Assembly (NCBI GenBank): GCA_006386115.1
Contig: VFIW01000094.1
Location: 1-64,000 of the forward strand
Reading direction: 5' to 3'
Length of the DNA: 64,000 bases
DNA from: Globisporangium splendens
Taxonomy: Eukaryota; Oomycota; Peronosporomycetes; Pythiales; Pythiaceae
This document shows positions 1 through 9,618 of this stretch, in pieces. The translations under genes were made by a program, and so were the position numbers. How positions within the stretch are numbered: position 1 is the first letter of the stretch; the number at the start of each line of letters is the position of its first letter. Below the pieces are notes generated by a model. That model had not been told where the DNA came from. It ran no database searches and saw only the letters and a program-made list of their open reading frames with translations.

Positions 1-2
1 GG

Positions 3-1142
3 AAGACGCAGCCCGTGCCGCGAATCGATGAGTTTCCCCAGGAACACGGTGCGATCGACGCGCCAAAGACCGTCGCGGATGTACGTGCTGAGCCGTACGC
101 CATGCCTGCGGGCTTTGAATGGAGCGATATCGACTTTACGAAGCCAGAGGAGGCCCAGGAGGTGTACGACCTGCTGACCCAGAACTATGTTGAAGACGAC
201 GACAACATGTTCCGCTTTGACTACTCGGTTGACTTCTTGAAGTGGGCGTTGACGCCACCAGGGTACCACAAGGAGTGGCATATCGCTGTGCGCAACCAGA
301 AAACCAACAAGCTCATGGCGTTTATTAGTGCGATCCCGGTCAAGACGACGGTGTACGAGCACACGATGGAGATGGCGGAAGTGAACTTCCTTTGCGTGCA
401 CAAGAAGCTGCGCACGAAGCGACTCGCGCCTGTGCTGATTAAGGAGGTGACGCGCAAGGTGAACTTGAAGAACATCTGGCAAGCCGTGTACACGGCTGGT
501 GTTGTACTGCCGATGCCAGTGGCCGAGTGCCGCTACTTCCACCGCTCGCTGAACCCGAAGAAGCTCATTGACGTCGGCTTCTCGCGCTTGCCGCCACGGC
601 TCACGATGACGCGCACGATCAAGATGTACAAGCTTCCAGAGACCCCTGCGACGCCTGGCTTCCGTCAAATGCAGAAGAAGGATGTCGCCCAGGTCGCGGC
701 GCTGCTGAAAACGTACTTGACCAAGTTTGACCTGGTGCCACACTACGATCAGCACGACGTGGCGCATTGGATGCTCCCACGCGACGGTGTCATCAGTTCC
801 TATGTCGTGGAGAATCCGGAGACCCACAAGGTCACAGACTTTTGCAGTTTCTACCATTTGCCATCGACGATCATCGGTAACCCCAAGTACAAGACGCTGA
901 ACGCCGCGTACTCGTTCTTCAACGTCGCGACGTCGGTGAAACTCACGGAACTGATGCAGGATGCGTTGATCATGGCCAAGAAGACGGACTTTGACGTGTT
1001 CAACGCGCTCAGTTTGATGGACAACGCCGAGTTCCTGCAAGAACTGAAGTTTGCCGCCGGCGATGGTGATCTCATGTATTACCTCTACAACTGGCGCTGC
1101 CCGCGAATGCAGGGTGACCGAGTCGGCATCGTGTTGTGTTAA
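3..1142 (+). CDS. NMT: Glycylpeptide N-myristoyltransferase, 5' end missing
   Basis: Transfers myristate from myristoyl-CoA to N-terminal glycines of cytosolic proteins, directing them to membranes. The frame is open to the window edge, so the start and the variable N-terminal region lie outside; the visible 380 residues begin at the conserved TQPVP-like stretch that precedes the catalytic fold. Family signatures appear in order: EDDDNMFRFDY, FISAIP, NFLCVHKKLR (acyl-CoA binding region), VYTAGVVLP, CRYFHRSLNP, the second GNAT-like half with VVENPETHKVTDF and LPSTI, and the end YYLYNWRCP followed by VGIVLC. The chain ends at the family's usual place, which matters because the C-terminal carboxylate is the catalytic base in NMT. 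No intron is visible. The identification is from family knowledge and is very secure; only the missing 5' end is uncertain. Confidence 0.96.
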   Translation, partial: KTQPVPRIDEFPQEHGAIDAPKTVADVRAEPYAMPAGFEWSDIDFTKPEEAQEVYDLLTQNYVEDDDNMFRFDYSVDFLKWALTPPGYHKEWHIAVRNQKTNKLMAFISAIPVKTTVYEHTMEMAEVNFLCVHKKLRTKRLAPVLIKEVTRKVNLKNIWQAVYTAGVVLPMPVAECRYFHRSLNPKKLIDVGFSRLPPRLTMTRTIKMYKLPETPATPGFRQMQKKDVAQVAALLKTYLTKFDLVPHYDQHDVAHWMLPRDGVISSYVVENPETHKVTDFCSFYHLPSTIIGNPKYKTLNAAYSFFNVATSVKLTELMQDALIMAKKTDFDVFNALSLMDNAEFLQELKFAAGDGDLMYYLYNWRCPRMQGDRVGIVLC

Positions 1143-3198
1143 GGAGACGCAATGCAATAGAAGGCTAGAAAGACACTAGCTCGGCTCCAATTGGAATGGC
1201 ACGGTGAGAGCAGTGAGCAGGACGCAAAGGAGAGAAGAAGTGGACAGTTTGGTGGTCGTATCGTGTCGCGTGCCGTGAGGGAAAAGAAAGCAAATGAGAG
1301 TGGTATGTGGAGGCAGCTGGTCGCAAAAATTGAAAAAAGTTAAATGCAGGCAGTCGTTAGGCGTACACACTGTGAGGCAACGAACGCTCAGCGAAATGCA
1401 CTGACCAAACACGAAAGCAAATAAAAACGCAAAGCAAAAGAATCGATACACTCGGGATCAATTTGAAAAACGAATGGTTGGCATTGCGTCTCTTTTCAAC
1501 CGAGTGACGTCGCTCTCTGAAGGCTTCTCATTCGCTCCAAGATGTGCATCACCCTCCTCTGACAACCCCAAAATGGAGCTTGGTGGCGGTCTGTGAGCTG
1601 TGAAATCAGAGTGCGTAGCGCTTGTACGATGACCAAGAGACAGAGCGCGCAGCGAAAAACTCTGGTGGATAGAGTCTTTTTTCCTGTAATAACATCTCAA
1701 CAGAAAAAGTTCAGTGTCGCTGCTTTTGCCACGTCGCATTTGATGTCGACTCGTCTCTATCCACCAATCAGATTGCGCCGGTGGGCACCCAAGCAGAAAA
1801 ATCGATTCGGTTGGTGCTGGCCACAAGATTCAAAATCTAGAGCCAAAAAGGAGGCAAATGCACATGCCGACACTTTTCCAACAAGGCACGCATCCAGCTG
1901 TCGTGCGAACAAACGTTCGTATGATTTACCAGACAGGAGTGCGATGCACTTTGTCGCATACGTGACTGTGTTCCGAGCAGCGAGCGCCTTCTGCGATGCA
2001 ATTCGACTATCAATGCCAGTTGTTTTCTCTCTCTCTCTCTAAACGACAGTGAAAGAAGGGTGCTGGACCGTTCAATAAAATACGTCAAGTTCACTCGCAT
2101 TTCTGAAGTTTAGTTCAGGTTCGTCCGTTCGGAGCCCAACCCATCCCCGGCAATCACTCTTGCTGGTCAAAACGTTTCGTTCGGAACCACAGCGAGCGGT
2201 TAGCTTAGATACGCAGGTGGGTGGGGGCGTGTGACGCACCGCCAATCCCTTGGATCGTGTTCGCACAAACCATCGAGACAACAACTGACGCGGCACCTGG
2301 AGGTGCCAAATCGCTGCTTTCTGCCCCGCAGGCTCTACAATCCTAAACTCGACTTGCATGCTTGTGATGGTGTGACCACAGACAGATCCTTGCGCTCAGT
2401 CACTCACCGCCACTCATGGCACCACGCGTTTCCGCAAAATAATCTATTGGCGCACAAGGCATCGATGCGCTGCTCCATTGGCCTCGCTCGGATCCTTCCT
2501 GTTGTCCCTCAGATCATGGCAGAGAATGGAGTGGTTTGCGCTCACCCACCAAAACTCCGTTGTCAGAGCCAGGGACGGACCAAGGAATCTTGAGTCGCGC
2601 CTTCTTAGCAACTGGGCACGCGACAGAAAACGTAGACAAGCCCATTTGCCTGCTTCGTCAGCAAAAAATGGCAGCGCCACAAAAAAGTGTATATAGCAGC
2701 GAAATCGATGACGCGCACCAAACAGCCAATCAGTGTACATTTTTGATTTTGATGAACACATGATTGGCTGGATAGAATCAGACGCATTTTGATTGGTGTG
2801 ACGATGAGCGCGTCGATGTCCCATTCAGCCAATCCGCGCGCAGTGACGCGTCGCCTTCGTCGCTGCTGAGAACGAATGCTGCTTGGAGCGGCGTCACACA
2901 TCAACTGTCTCATGCGCTTGTTAGACCGCGTATCCGTTCGCATGCATGCAGCGCGCATTGTCGGGTAATGCGGATACAGCCGGTCGCGCCCGACGGAACT
3001 GGACCACACGCCTGTCTATCGGCTCTGCCTATGCTTTGGTTTCGGGTTTCGAGGCTGCACCACAGGCTCATTCCCAAACATTCCAACTCATACCCAAAGC
3101 AGCAGCAAAGCAACGCATTTACGCGACGCGGCGCAGCTTCATTTACTATCTTTTTGTTGCCATTCGGCAGTTGGAATTCAACACACACACCAGCCAAG
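1143..3198. other. Intergenic region, 2.1 kb
   Basis: Open frames here are short, unlike any family I know and mostly lack ATG starts. The stretch contains a (CT)n run at 2026-2040 and a cluster of CCAAT boxes at 2726-2833 (listed separately). The last 150 bases carry the 5' leader of the PX-RING gene. I see no RNA gene. Confidence 0.5.
2726..2833 (+). promoter_or_regulatory. Cluster of four CCAAT boxes
   Basis: CCAAT occurs at 2726-2730 and 2829-2833 and its reverse ATTGG at 2763-2767 and 2792-2796, four copies in 108 bases, about 370 bases upstream of the PX-RING start codon. Similar clusters occur in other intergenic regions of this window. A CCAAT-binding (NF-Y type) promoter role is inferred from motif density only. 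Confidence 0.4.
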
Positions 3199-4152
3199 AT
3201 GAACATGAACTTGACGCCATTCCTCTCACCGCCTCGTCGTGCGTGCCCGCCAGCAGGCGACCGTCGCCGCAGCTCCGGCGCCATGCCAATCAAAAACCTC
3301 TCCATGAAGACGCTCAGTGAGTGCCCTCGTCAGGGTCTGCCGCTCGATGTGCATGTGACTTTGGGCTCGATCGTGGACGACCACGCGGTCTACGACTGCA
3401 AGATGACCAGCGTCGTGACCAAGAAGTCCTGGACCGTGTCGTACCGCTACTCGGAGTTCCGTGCCTTCAAGACCACTGTGGAGGAAGTGTTGACGTGCAA
3501 CTCCATCAAGTGCAGCGGCTCGTGCCAAGCCATCCGAGACTACCTCAACGCGTGCTTCCCGAAGAAGCGCATGCTGTTCTCGACCTCACCGCGTGCAGTC
3601 CAGGAACGCCAAGAAAAGCTCGAGAACGTGCTGCTCCACCTCTTGCGCTGCGTGCTCTTGCCCGGCAGCGCCATGAAATGCGTCGACGCGCGCCACAACC
3701 TGCCAACACACCTCTTTGAGTTCCTCGGCGTCCAGGACGAGCAAGACCGTCGCTCGCTGCTCCAGATCTATGTGGACAACTACCAGACCTCCTTTTCCAG
3801 CACCTCGACCCGAGTCTCGGAGGAGCACTGTGGTTCTTCGGACTGCTCCCAGTGTGTCATCTGCCTTGAAGACGTCGACATGAACAACACTAGCAGCGGC
3901 TGCCACTGCGACGACGACTCGGAAACCGAGTGCAGCAGCACGAGCAGCAACTCCCAGGACGCCGTGGCCGTACTCCCATGCAACCACGTCTTCCACCGAG
4001 AGTGCGTGTTCGAGTGGCTCCTGTTCCAGTTCCACTGCCCATTGTGCCGCACGCGCGTGTGCCCGCCGGCGGTGACCAACTACTGCCGCGCCAAGAACAG
4101 AGTGCAGTGGTGGCTCAACGAGTTCGAGGAGGACCCACTCCAAACCAACTAA
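3199..4152 (+). CDS. PX domain and RING-H2 finger protein (putative phosphoinositide-binding E3 ligase)
   Basis: A 317-residue single-exon protein. Residues about 45-175 look like a phox-homology (PX) domain: a VHVTLGSIV strand, the RYSEFRAF motif that carries the phosphoinositide-binding Arg, and FPKK before the helical part. Residues about 210-295 form a C3H2C3 RING: CVIC, then a Ser/Asp-rich insertion of some 40 residues, then LPCNHVFHREC and CPLC. RING-H2 fingers recruit E2 enzymes, so a membrane-targeted ubiquitin ligase on endosomes is the inferred role; its substrate is unknown. The start is the ATG at 3199 in the context GCCAAGATG; the frame is open further upstream but has no better start, and an alternative ATG lies at 3283. 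The unusually long insertion between the first and second zinc ligand pairs is odd for a RING. Confidence 0.8.
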   Translation: MNMNLTPFLSPPRRACPPAGDRRRSSGAMPIKNLSMKTLSECPRQGLPLDVHVTLGSIVDDHAVYDCKMTSVVTKKSWTVSYRYSEFRAFKTTVEEVLTCNSIKCSGSCQAIRDYLNACFPKKRMLFSTSPRAVQERQEKLENVLLHLLRCVLLPGSAMKCVDARHNLPTHLFEFLGVQDEQDRRSLLQIYVDNYQTSFSSTSTRVSEEHCGSSDCSQCVICLEDVDMNNTSSGCHCDDDSETECSSTSSNSQDAVAVLPCNHVFHRECVFEWLLFQFHCPLCRTRVCPPAVTNYCRAKNRVQWWLNEFEEDPLQTN

Positions 4153-4409
4153 TTATCTTATAAGACGACAAAGCAACAGTAGTGAGTCGCACCATATCTT
4201 TAATATCAGTATCTATTCTTTTTTCTTGCCATTTATCACTTACTTTTTATTCGAGTCTTCCAATATTGATGCCTGAAAGTGTGCGGGATGTCTTCCACAA
4301 AACGTGTGGTGGTGGTTAATCCATTGCTCCATAACCTCGAATGCTAACTTACTATTACTGCTGGCGATCCCATGGAAGTCATATTGAAAAGCCACTTACT
4401 CGATTTGAA

Positions 4410-5853
4410 TCATGCCTCATACTCGTACTCCTCTAGAATCTTCTCGATGGTCGCTGCCAATGTGGCTGCGCTTGGTCGCTTCGCTGGATCGGTATCCCAT
4501 GCGCGCACGATGAGGTCCTGCATGGCTGGTGGGAATCCGCTCATGGCTTTGACGGGCGGTCGCGTCCCCAACGGCACTTGTTCGTACACTTGGTCTCGCG
4601 AGAGATTTCCGAATGGTTTCTCGCGCGACTGAAGCGACCAGAGCACTAGCGAGAGACTGTAGACGTCGAGCTTTTCGTCTAGCTCGATATGCTCGTACTC
4701 TTCGGGAGACCGCCACTTGCCCTTGGCGATCGGCGTCTCAAACGTGCACTTCTCATCGGTGGAAACGCCGTCCACGAGTCGTGGGCCAGCGTACTTGATC
4801 CGATTGAAATCGTTCAACAACAGCTTGCCTGTTTTGTCGACGAGGAATTGCCGAGTTTGGATATCCGTGTGCGCGAACGGCCCGCCTGCCGCACCATGCA
4901 ATTGTGCCAGGCCGCGTGCTGCATCCCGGGCCAGCTCCAATGCACGGCGCACAGATATGACTTCGCTCGACTCGTAGAGCAACTCGTCCAGCTTTTGCGG
5001 GACATAGTCGACGACCACCGTCGTGTTGCACCACCCAACGAGGGAGACGATGTTCGGCGCATTGCGAACTGGGAAGATCGCCGCGACTTCTTCCACGTGA
5101 CGTGTGATGATATCCGAGCGATTCATCAGCTTCTCTTTTACGACCTTCACCGCGACTTCTCGGCCTGCATAGTAAGCGGAAACGATGCTTAGCGTTATGG
5201 GTTGCGATCTGTAGAGTGACAAACAGAGGTCGTGCAGTCTTACCTTTCCAGTTGGCGCGATACACCTCTCTCCAAAACCCTTGGCCCAGGAACTCTTCGA
5301 GCTTCAGTTCGTCAATGTTCTCACAATTGATCTCCAGTTGCTCGGGACGCAGCGCTTGCACTGCAGCGGAGAAATCGCACCCGCTCTGTTCGCCACACAT
5401 CATTCGCACACGTCAGCACATTTACCGTCACACAGCACCAGCAATCTCTGCCGAGGCGAGCGTATACTCTACACGCACACAGCCTATCCCTAGCACAGAC
5501 ACATACAGAAAACGTCGTCATGTACGTACCTCTCGTTCATACGCTTCCGGATTCAGAAACCACGGTCTCTCCTTCTCATCGTACACGATATGGTCATCAT
5601 CCTTCGTCTCGGCCACTTCCGCAGCGTCATTCAGCGCAGAAGGGTTCACCGCGTCAGTATCTGCCGGAGAGCGCAGCGAATGCACTTTGTGACCACTTGG
5701 CTGCACGATCGCCGAGAGCATCGACAGGTTCCAGCAGAAGAGCAGCACCAGCACAGCCGCGCCAGCGACCTTCAGCACCTCCACGAGCCTCCACTTGCCC
5801 ATGGTGATCGCGTGCCACCGGTTGCCACGATCGAACCGCGACGTTCGCGCCAT
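4410..5853 (-). CDS. Single-pass membrane protein kinase with HTD/DFN motifs
   Basis: Three exons (5530-5853, 5244-5385, 4410-5164) join in phase to 406 residues; introns of 144 and 79 bp have GT-AG ends. Residues about 24-50 are a hydrophobic segment preceded by a strongly basic N-terminus, which by the positive-inside rule predicts type II topology with the kinase domain in the lumen or outside the cell. The kinase domain starts near residue 135: glycine loop LGQGFWREVY, VAVK with Lys162, catalytic loop HTDIQTRQ (Asp256 kept, the usual Lys and Asn replaced by Gln), DFN at 274-276 in place of DFG, then KWRSPEEY and DVYSLSLVLW. The fold is certain. Activity is doubtful because the metal-binding Asn and the DFG glycine are changed. 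The gene is head-to-head with the WDTC1-like gene. Other annotation could call it a TKL-like kinase. Confidence 0.8.
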
Positions 5854-5982
5854 TTAACCCACGGAGAGCGGCAAGTAGGAGCCTCGTAGCGTGCGCGGGT
5901 ATGGCGGCAAGAGCGCTTGCTTTTGCTAATGTGGTTGCTTTCGCTGCGGAAAGCGTCGGTGTCTGATAAACACGAGCATGCT

Positions 5983-6059
5983 ATTGGATAAAACCATCCG
6001 TCAAATCTTGATGATAACCAATAAACGCGCGCCACAGCATTACATAATGCTTCTATTGG
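5983..6059. promoter_or_regulatory. CCAAT-box cluster in a shared divergent promoter
   Basis: The 503-base gap between the divergent kinase (start 5853) and WDTC1-like gene (start 6357) contains ATTGG at 5983-5987 and 6055-6059 and CCAAT at 6018-6022, in an AT-rich core. A TCATTRTTRCAA-like pyrimidine/TCATT element near 6233-6245 could be the initiator of the rightward gene. Both roles are inferred from motifs. Confidence 0.4.
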
Positions 6060-6356
6060 ATGGATTGTATATTTATTAACCAGTCACAAGACGACATCTA
6101 GAGTTGCAGTTTTGCGTCAAGAGAAACATCATGTCAGGGGGGGCCACTAATTGGACTAGGAAATGGATTCAATGGCCATTCAAGTAACTAAAGTGTCTGG
6201 TGCAGTACATTCGCGATCTCCCCCTCATTGTGCAACTCATTATTACAATCACTCTCATCGCCCCATGTCCCTGAGTCGAGCTTCAAGGACAAACGGCAAG
6301 AACGCGACGAAGAAGCAGCGCTTAGTGGCGACCTCTCTCTATTTCTCCCAATTGAA

Positions 6357-8560
6357 ATGCCCATGCCGCTCGGTCTGTCGATGCACCACCGTCTGCACCA
6401 GCCGCACCACTACGCGCCCGACTCGCTGGGCATCTCGGCGCTGCTCGCGGAGCGCGAACTGCGCGGCAACGGACGCGCGATCGACATCGCGTGCCAGGAT
6501 CACGGCAGTTTGGTCACGCGGTTGGCGTGCGACGCCGTGCTCGACGGCCACCACGGATGCGTGAACCACCTGCGCTGGAACCGCCCGGGAAGTCTGCTGG
6601 TGTCAGGATCTGACGACCAACATGTGATCGTCTGGGATTACGCGACGAGGAAGCAGCACGAAAACATCGCCACGGGTCACACGGGCAACATCTTTGCCGT
6701 GTGCTTTGTGCCTGAGACGAACGACCATATCATCGCTTCAGGTGAGAGTTTGAAGTACCTACGATGCGCTACGCAGTAGTGTTGCTGGCTATTGTGCCGT
6801 TCTGAATTTGTGGGTTGCTTGTGTGTGATGCAGTGGCGGCGGACTACGACGTGCGCATCCATTACGCTCCGTTTCGGTCGCCTGACTCTACGAAGCTGTT
6901 CCGCGTACACGGCGGTCGTGTGAAAGACATCGGCACGTCATGGGGGGTCCCGAAGGTGTTTTGGAGTGTTGCAGAAGATGGATTGGTGTATCAGTTTGAT
7001 GTTCGCGCGCTGCCAACCGTGGATGGAAGGGGAGAAACTCATGACTCATCCGGTGTCCTAGTTCGGCTCGGCCGTGATCGACGAGGCAAGACGTTGAGAG
7101 GCATGGGGATGGCGACCCACCCACTCGATCCGACCAAGTTTGTTCTCGCGTGTGGCGACCACTATACTCGACTTTACGATCGTCGAATGCTGCGGATCCA
7201 AAAGCTCGTTTCACGCCGCGAAGCGAGCCAAGGAGCAACAATCCCGACTGAGATCTTCGCCCCACCTCATCTACACTTGAACACATCCTCGGATCGACAG
7301 GCAACGTTCAGGGACGACGAAGCGCATGGAACGAGTATCCAATTCAGTAATGACGGCTCGGAGATCCTCGCGAATTACCACAACGATCACATTTATCTAT
7401 TTAATGTGAACGGCGGACCTCATCCTGTCAATCAGTACGAAAAGAAAGAGGAGAGTTCCGTGACGACAGCAGAAGTACCCGGATGGCACAATGGGCAACA
7501 CATGGATGAAAGCAGCATTCCTCTGTTGATGCGATCGGAGGAAGTGAAAGAGGTGCACTCGAAGGGACTCGTGGCGCTGTTTGGCCTCAATTTCACGCGT
7601 GCGCTGAAGTTTTTCTTGAAGGCGTGCAATGCAAAGTGCCTGCCAACGCTCTCGGCCCCCTTTCGCAAGGACCTTTACCACAATTGTGCAAAAGCATATC
7701 TTGGAAGAGGCTGGAGTGCAGACTATTATCTCGCGGCAGTGTATTGCAAGAAGGCGCTGGAATTGGACGCAGATGACCGCGATGTGGATCTCACGTACAT
7801 TAAAGCGCTCCATTCTGACAAGAAAAACAAGCATGCGCGCTACTTATCTGCCGCATATCGATCCAAATACCCAGAGTTTGCGTCGGATGTGGACCAATTC
7901 GCTGATGATGGTAACGCCGATCGCACAACCTCACCCAGATCCCCTCTGAGTGCAAGCCATTCGTCCGATGACGGTGATGAAGATGATGACGATGAACCAA
8001 GACGCAGTGAAGATGAGCACAGTGACGGATCGCGTGCGTTACCTGTGAGCCCTCGCATCGCGGGTCCAGAGAATGATGATGAATTCTGGAAGGCGAGTTT
8101 GCTCAATGGGCAGTCCGTAAGCTGCGACGTCGTGCGCCGGTACATTGGCTATTGCAACAGCGAAACAGATATTAAGGAGGCAGCGTTCATGGGCCAGAAT
8201 GACGCGTACATTGTCGCTGGCAGTGACGACGGAAGAGCTTACATTTGGGAGAAAGCGACGGGGAAGCTAGTGAATGCGATCGTCGCCGATGAGAGTATTG
8301 TGAACTGTGTACGCCCGCATCCAATCGATTCGTGCCTCGCGACAAGCGGAATCGAGGATGTCATTCGTCTCTGGAGTCCGACTGGTGACCCCGGCCTTCC
8401 GCCAACGGAAGACGAACTCGACGACATGACGAAGGCCAACCAGAGCAAGATGTCCGACAATAATTTCGGCTTTTACTTTCGTAGCGCCACTCCAAACGTG
8501 ATTCGCGTCGTGTTCCAGTCTGGGTCTCCAGAAGGCATCCGAGAATGCGCTACAAGCTAA
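6357..8560 (+). CDS. WDTC1: WDTC1-like WD40/TPR protein (putative CUL4-DDB1 substrate receptor)
   Basis: Two exons, 6357-6741 and 6834-8560, split by a 92-bp GT-AG intron, give 703 residues. N-terminal WD40 repeats begin with GCVNHLRWN, SGSDDQHVIVWD and GHTGNIFAVCF. A middle TPR part follows (ALKFFLKACNA, KAYLGRGWSADYYLAAVYCKKALELD). An acidic Ser-rich linker leads to C-terminal WD repeats with YIVAGSDDGRAYIWEK and NCVRPHPIDSCLATSGI. This order, and near-identical motif spacing, is that of animal WDTC1/adipose, a DCAF-type receptor of CUL4-DDB1 ubiquitin ligases; that function is family knowledge, not shown here. The ATG at 6357 is the first in frame. The central WD region has an oomycete-specific insertion of Asp/Ser repeats before the last blades. 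Confidence 0.88.
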
Positions 8561-9097
8561 TTTGGCTACGTAGCCCAAGTGTGAGTTGCTGCTGACAAAA
8601 AGCAGTAGCAGTATTTGATGAGTGAGTGCAACTTTGTCGTGCACATGCGTGTGTTGAGGAGCAGATAAACATGCTTCAAAGTTGTGGAAGTGGTTGTAAT
8701 CCCAGTGCATTGCCTTAAGTATGGCAGACAACAACTGCAGTACATCAGAGAATTTGATGAGCTTCGTGTTGAGGAAAGATCGCAAAGCGCCCATGGACTC
8801 AACCAGAGCAATGAATTGGATGACACAAGTTAACAGTAAGCATGACCCGTTAAAATGTAGGTTCAACGCGTTCATGAACATGTACATCGAATGAGGCAAG
8901 CGCTGATGATCATGTGGTAGTCCAAGACTGAATTTTAACCCCACTGCTAATCACACAGTGTATGATGCGTCGTGAGCATACAACTGCTCTGTGCTGTTGT
9001 AATCTGCAGTGATCAAGTTACTGACGCAATCTTCAGAGTTCACTCAAACAGTTCAGCTTTGATGGCGTTCTCGTCCAGAAAAACAGGTCCCCACTTT
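8561..9097. other. Intergenic region
   Basis: No supported gene. A 23-base stretch at 8707-8729 resembles 9499-9521 beside the acyltransferase relic at 21 positions, so this part may hold an older, more degraded piece of the same relic. Otherwise nothing recognisable. Confidence 0.35.
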
Positions 9098-9542
9098 TCA
9101 ATTTGCACACGAGAGCATCCAGAACAATGAGCGCATCCTCGCGGTTGAGCCAAGGTGGCACTGCGCGGCTACGAGCGCATGATGGTCATGGCTGAGAACG
9201 ATCGTGAGCGGCTCTGCATCATTCGTCCCATCGCACGATGCCGGAGGTATGACGGCGTGCTTCATGCTGTATTTGTGTTTCCCAATACGCAAGATGTTGA
9301 CATCGGACGGGATGGACCGCACGGTGGATCTGAGTCGTTCAAGATCGGTTGTCGATCATGAAAATCGGTATCGAGAATATCGGACTCCTCGTGTTGGCGT
9401 CCAGGTCGCGTTTCACCTGGAGTGCGAGGTCCCAGAACCGCGTTGAGCTCATGAGGACGCCCTTCGAAGCGAAGCTGTCGAGGTCGGACACGTTCAGGTG
9501 CGTTGCCTCGAGTATGGCAGAAAGAACAAGAGCAATGCTCAT
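9098..9542 (-). pseudogene. Truncated relic of an HxxxDG-family acyltransferase
   Basis: On the minus strand two overlapping frames match the C-terminal third of the intact acyltransferase at 22887-24452. The first piece carries SDLDSFASKG, MSSTRFWDLALQVKRDLDAN and PIFMIDN; the second carries MRSIPSDVNI, RIGKHKYSMKHAV and EPLTIV. Between them, where the intact gene encodes RIGSTLADPD, a short deletion breaks the frame. No N-terminal half with the active site is present and there is no start codon in context. The very similar stretch around FWDL shows that the duplication is not ancient. It lies in opposite orientation to the intact source-like copy, 13 kb away, with many unrelated genes in between. 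Confidence 0.8.
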
Positions 9543-9618
9543 TTGGCGGAATCGGTAGGGGAAATGCTGTTTCTTACCGCTTTTCTACATCCTTAGACTC
9601 TGTCTTATCGATGTGTTT

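Noticed and set aside
1143..3198. Several 70-150-codon frames on both strands upstream of the PX-RING gene
   Set aside because: Mutually overlapping, mostly without ATG, no family resemblance, and interrupted by CCAAT-rich promoter-like DNA.
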